64,000 bases of DNA from Denitratimonas tolerans. GTDB lineage: Bacteria; Pseudomonadota; Gammaproteobacteria; Xanthomonadales; Xanthomonadaceae. The notes under the pieces are model-generated. The model was not told the DNA's origin. It made no database searches and saw nothing but the letters and a program-made list of their open reading frames with translations. Shown one piece after another: positions 62,289-64,000 of this stretch (within the stretch, counting starts at the first letter, position 1; each line of letters opens with the position of its first letter). The position numbers and the translations under genes were made by a program. Location of the stretch: the NCBI RefSeq assembly GCF_037203605.1, contig NZ_JBBDHC010000011.1, forward strand, positions 1-64,000. Reading direction: 5' to 3'.

Positions 62289-64000
62289 TTACTGCGCGCG
62301 GATGACGGAAGTGTCTTGGATCAGTACCGCAGCGCCACCGCTGACCAGCAGGCTGGCCATCTGGCCCTGCATTTCGGCAGTGACCGCCGGTGCCGTCGGG
62401 CTGATCAGCGAAGCGTGTTCGCCTGCGGTGAAACGCACCACGCCGCGGATGCCGTTGGCGGCCTGCGTGGTCTGGGTGAGGGTGGTAAGGCCCAGCGCGC
62501 GGATCAGCGGATCGGTGCCCGCGAGCGGCGCGCCAGGCACGCTGTTGGGAACGACCTGATCGGGCAGGTTGGAGCCGCCGCCGACGATCTCGTGCAGGAG
62601 GATGGCGTTCTGCGCCGAGGCGTAGCCATAGTTGATCGGATCGATGGCGTCGATCACCTGCTGGGCCGCACCCATGAAGCTGTCGTAGGTCGGGGTTCCG
62701 GCCTGCACGCCCGACGCGGCCAGACCGGCGCGGATGCGCGGACCGAACGAGGCGGAGCCGTCGAGCAGGCGCGCGATTCCGCCGCCCGGTGCCGACAGCA
62801 GGCCGACGTTGACGTTGGGCTCCAGCGCCAGGAACGAGGTGCCGACCATCGCGCCCAGCGACAGGCCGACGAACTGGATGTTGGAGGAATCGAAATCCCC
62901 CGTGCCGTTGCCGTCGAGGTCAATCCGCGGGATCGACGCGGTCAGCACGAAGAGATCGGCCACCGCCTGGCGCAGGTTGTCACGCGAGGTCAGGAGCGAG
63001 GCAAGATTGATGAAATGCGTGCCGGAGGCATCCGGAGCGCCGTCCGGCCCGGGTGCGCCGGTGCCGTTGTCGACGTAGTCGACGTTGAAGGTGCGCTCCG
63101 AGGCGACCGCGCCGAATGGCGTGTTGCCGATCGCGAACGGGCTTTCCGGCGGCAGGCCGTGCAACGGCAGGTCGATGGCGACTACCGCGAAGCCCTGCGC
63201 CGCCAGCGTGGCCGACACCGCCAGCGCGTGGGTGCGGTTGCCGGTGATGCCATGCTGGAAGATCACCACCGGCCAGCCGCTGTCCGGCCTGCTGCGACCC
63301 GACGCCGCGTTCGGGATCGTGGCCAGCACCGGAATCGTGACGTCGCTGGTCTTGACCGGGAACGGGTTGGCGAAGGTGATGTTGGTCGACGCCGGGCTCA
63401 GGCCCGCAGCGTTGAAGGGCGGCACGTAGGCACCGGGCGCAGCCTTCCAGAAGGCAGTCAGCGGCGCGGTCGGGTTGGCGCTGCTCGGCGCCGAGAGGTA
63501 ATAGGGCACGGTCAGCGTGCCGATATGGATGTCGGCAATCGGCGGCAGGCCCGCAGCCGCCGTGGTCAGGCCGCTGTTCGCCAACTGCACCTGACCGGGC
63601 TCTGTCACCGAGCGCACCGCCTGCATCACCGGGGTGATGCTCTGGGTGGTGAAGACCCAGCTCAGCACCACGTCATCGCGCGCGATGCCGGCGGCATTGG
63701 CCACCGCCAGGTGCGAGTTGGTGAGCTGGCGCAGCGGCTCCAGCGCGCAGGCCGTGGCCGCAGGCAGCAGGGGCTCGGTGCTCTGGCCGCCGACGCACAG
63801 CGGCGAGGCGCGCTTGGAGAGGAAATAGGTCTGGTCGGGCGTGGCGTCGTTGCCGCCGGCATCGCGGATGCCGTCGGTCAGCACCACCAGATAGGAAGTG
63901 AGCTGCTGCAGCGGCTTGGTGGGGATGATGGCCAGGGTGCGTCCGCTGGCATCGCTGGGTGCCAGCGCGGTGACGAATTCGGCACCGCCGGCGAGTTCGC
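62289..64000 (-). CDS. VolA/Pla-1-like lipase, 5' end beyond the window
   Basis: At least 570 residues are visible; the frame is open to the right edge, so the N-terminus with its signal is missing. The alpha/beta-hydrolase fold is clear: VVIFQHGITGNRTHALA around the oxyanion hole, the nucleophile elbow GLSLGAMVG with its serine, and a C-terminal TAGEHASLI holding the catalytic His. The family includes surface lysophospholipases of Vibrio. It ends 15 bases before the DUF1302 gene, so lipid cleavage and transport are probably co-expressed. Confidence 0.88.
   Translation of the reverse strand, partial: ELAGGAEFVTALAPSDASGRTLAIIPTKPLQQLTSYLVVLTDGIRDAGGNDATPDQTYFLSKRASPLCVGGQSTEPLLPAATACALEPLRQLTNSHLAVANAAGIARDDVVLSWVFTTQSITPVMQAVRSVTEPGQVQLANSGLTTAAAGLPPIADIHIGTLTVPYYLSAPSSANPTAPLTAFWKAAPGAYVPPFNAAGLSPASTNITFANPFPVKTSDVTIPVLATIPNAASGRSRPDSGWPVVIFQHGITGNRTHALAVSATLAAQGFAVVAIDLPLHGLPPESPFAIGNTPFGAVASERTFNVDYVDNGTGAPGPDGAPDASGTHFINLASLLTSRDNLRQAVADLFVLTASIPRIDLDGNGTGDFDSSNIQFVGLSLGAMVGTSFLALEPNVNVGLLSAPGGGIARLLDGSASFGPRIRAGLAASGVQAGTPTYDSFMGAAQQVIDAIDPINYGYASAQNAILLHEIVGGGSNLPDQVVPNSVPGAPLAGTDPLIRALGLTTLTQTTQAANGIRGVVRFTAGEHASLISPTAPAVTAEMQGQMASLLVSGGAAVLIQDTSVIRAQ

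Overview
The window reads as chromosomal DNA of a high-GC gammaproteobacterium, most likely of the order Lysobacterales (Xanthomonadales). The grounds are the protein families, the gene order around an aa3-type cytochrome c oxidase, the pairing of a thioinosine phosphorylase with Hpt, and the GC-rich hairpin repeats typical of that group. This is an inference from remembered family relationships; no database search was run. Most of the sequence is dense housekeeping DNA. Two stretches look accessory, with lower GC and more broken genes: about 1-2000 and about 26000-32400.

Layout. 1-2.1 kb: two small unknown genes and a transposase fragment. 2.3-7.8 kb: a secreted subtilisin-like protease, a beta-CASP nuclease and a BASS transporter. 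7.8-15.7 kb: a nearly complete aa3 oxidase and heme A cluster on the minus strand (ctaC, ctaD, a 44-residue gene, ctaG, ctaE, SURF1, an SCO-like protein, ctaA, ctaB), with one small plus-strand gene between ctaE and SURF1. 16-25.9 kb: a YbaY-like lipoprotein, tyrS, an M23 peptidase, anmK, a small DNA-binding protein, an AmpG-like permease, exonuclease III and an amidase. 26.1-32.5 kb: a broken gene, then a complete subtype II-C CRISPR-Cas locus (tracrRNA, cas9, cas1, cas2, 15-repeat array). 32.5-36.7 kb: glyoxylate shunt genes aceB and aceA, with a divergent LysR regulator and an Rhs remnant. 36.7-39.3 kb: OmpA-like protein, DUF4398 lipoprotein and PilU. 39.3-44.1 kb: the homogentisate route of tyrosine catabolism (hppD, hmgA, fumarylacetoacetase, maleylacetoacetate isomerase) facing a MarR regulator. 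44.3-55.1 kb: POT transporter, engB, cytochrome c4-like protein, two DsbA-like proteins, a nuclease, tRNA-Ser, rlmD, CYTH protein, nagZ, hpt and mtiP. 55.1-64.0 kb: an RND/MMPL transporter, YCF48-like, DUF1329, DUF1302 and a VolA/Pla-1-like lipase that runs off the right edge.

The most notable system is the CRISPR-Cas9 locus. Its repeat and tracrRNA closely resemble the Neisseria meningitidis type. The tracrRNA lies on the minus strand directly upstream of cas9 and can be read completely: anti-repeat, one stem-loop, then a terminator. The array must also be read on the minus strand to give a crRNA that pairs with it. All 15 repeats are the same and all 14 spacers are exactly 30 nt, which suggests an intact locus. 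The second lead is the lipase-DUF1302-DUF1329-YCF48-MMPL gene set, which looks like an envelope-spanning export or uptake system for a hydrophobic substrate.
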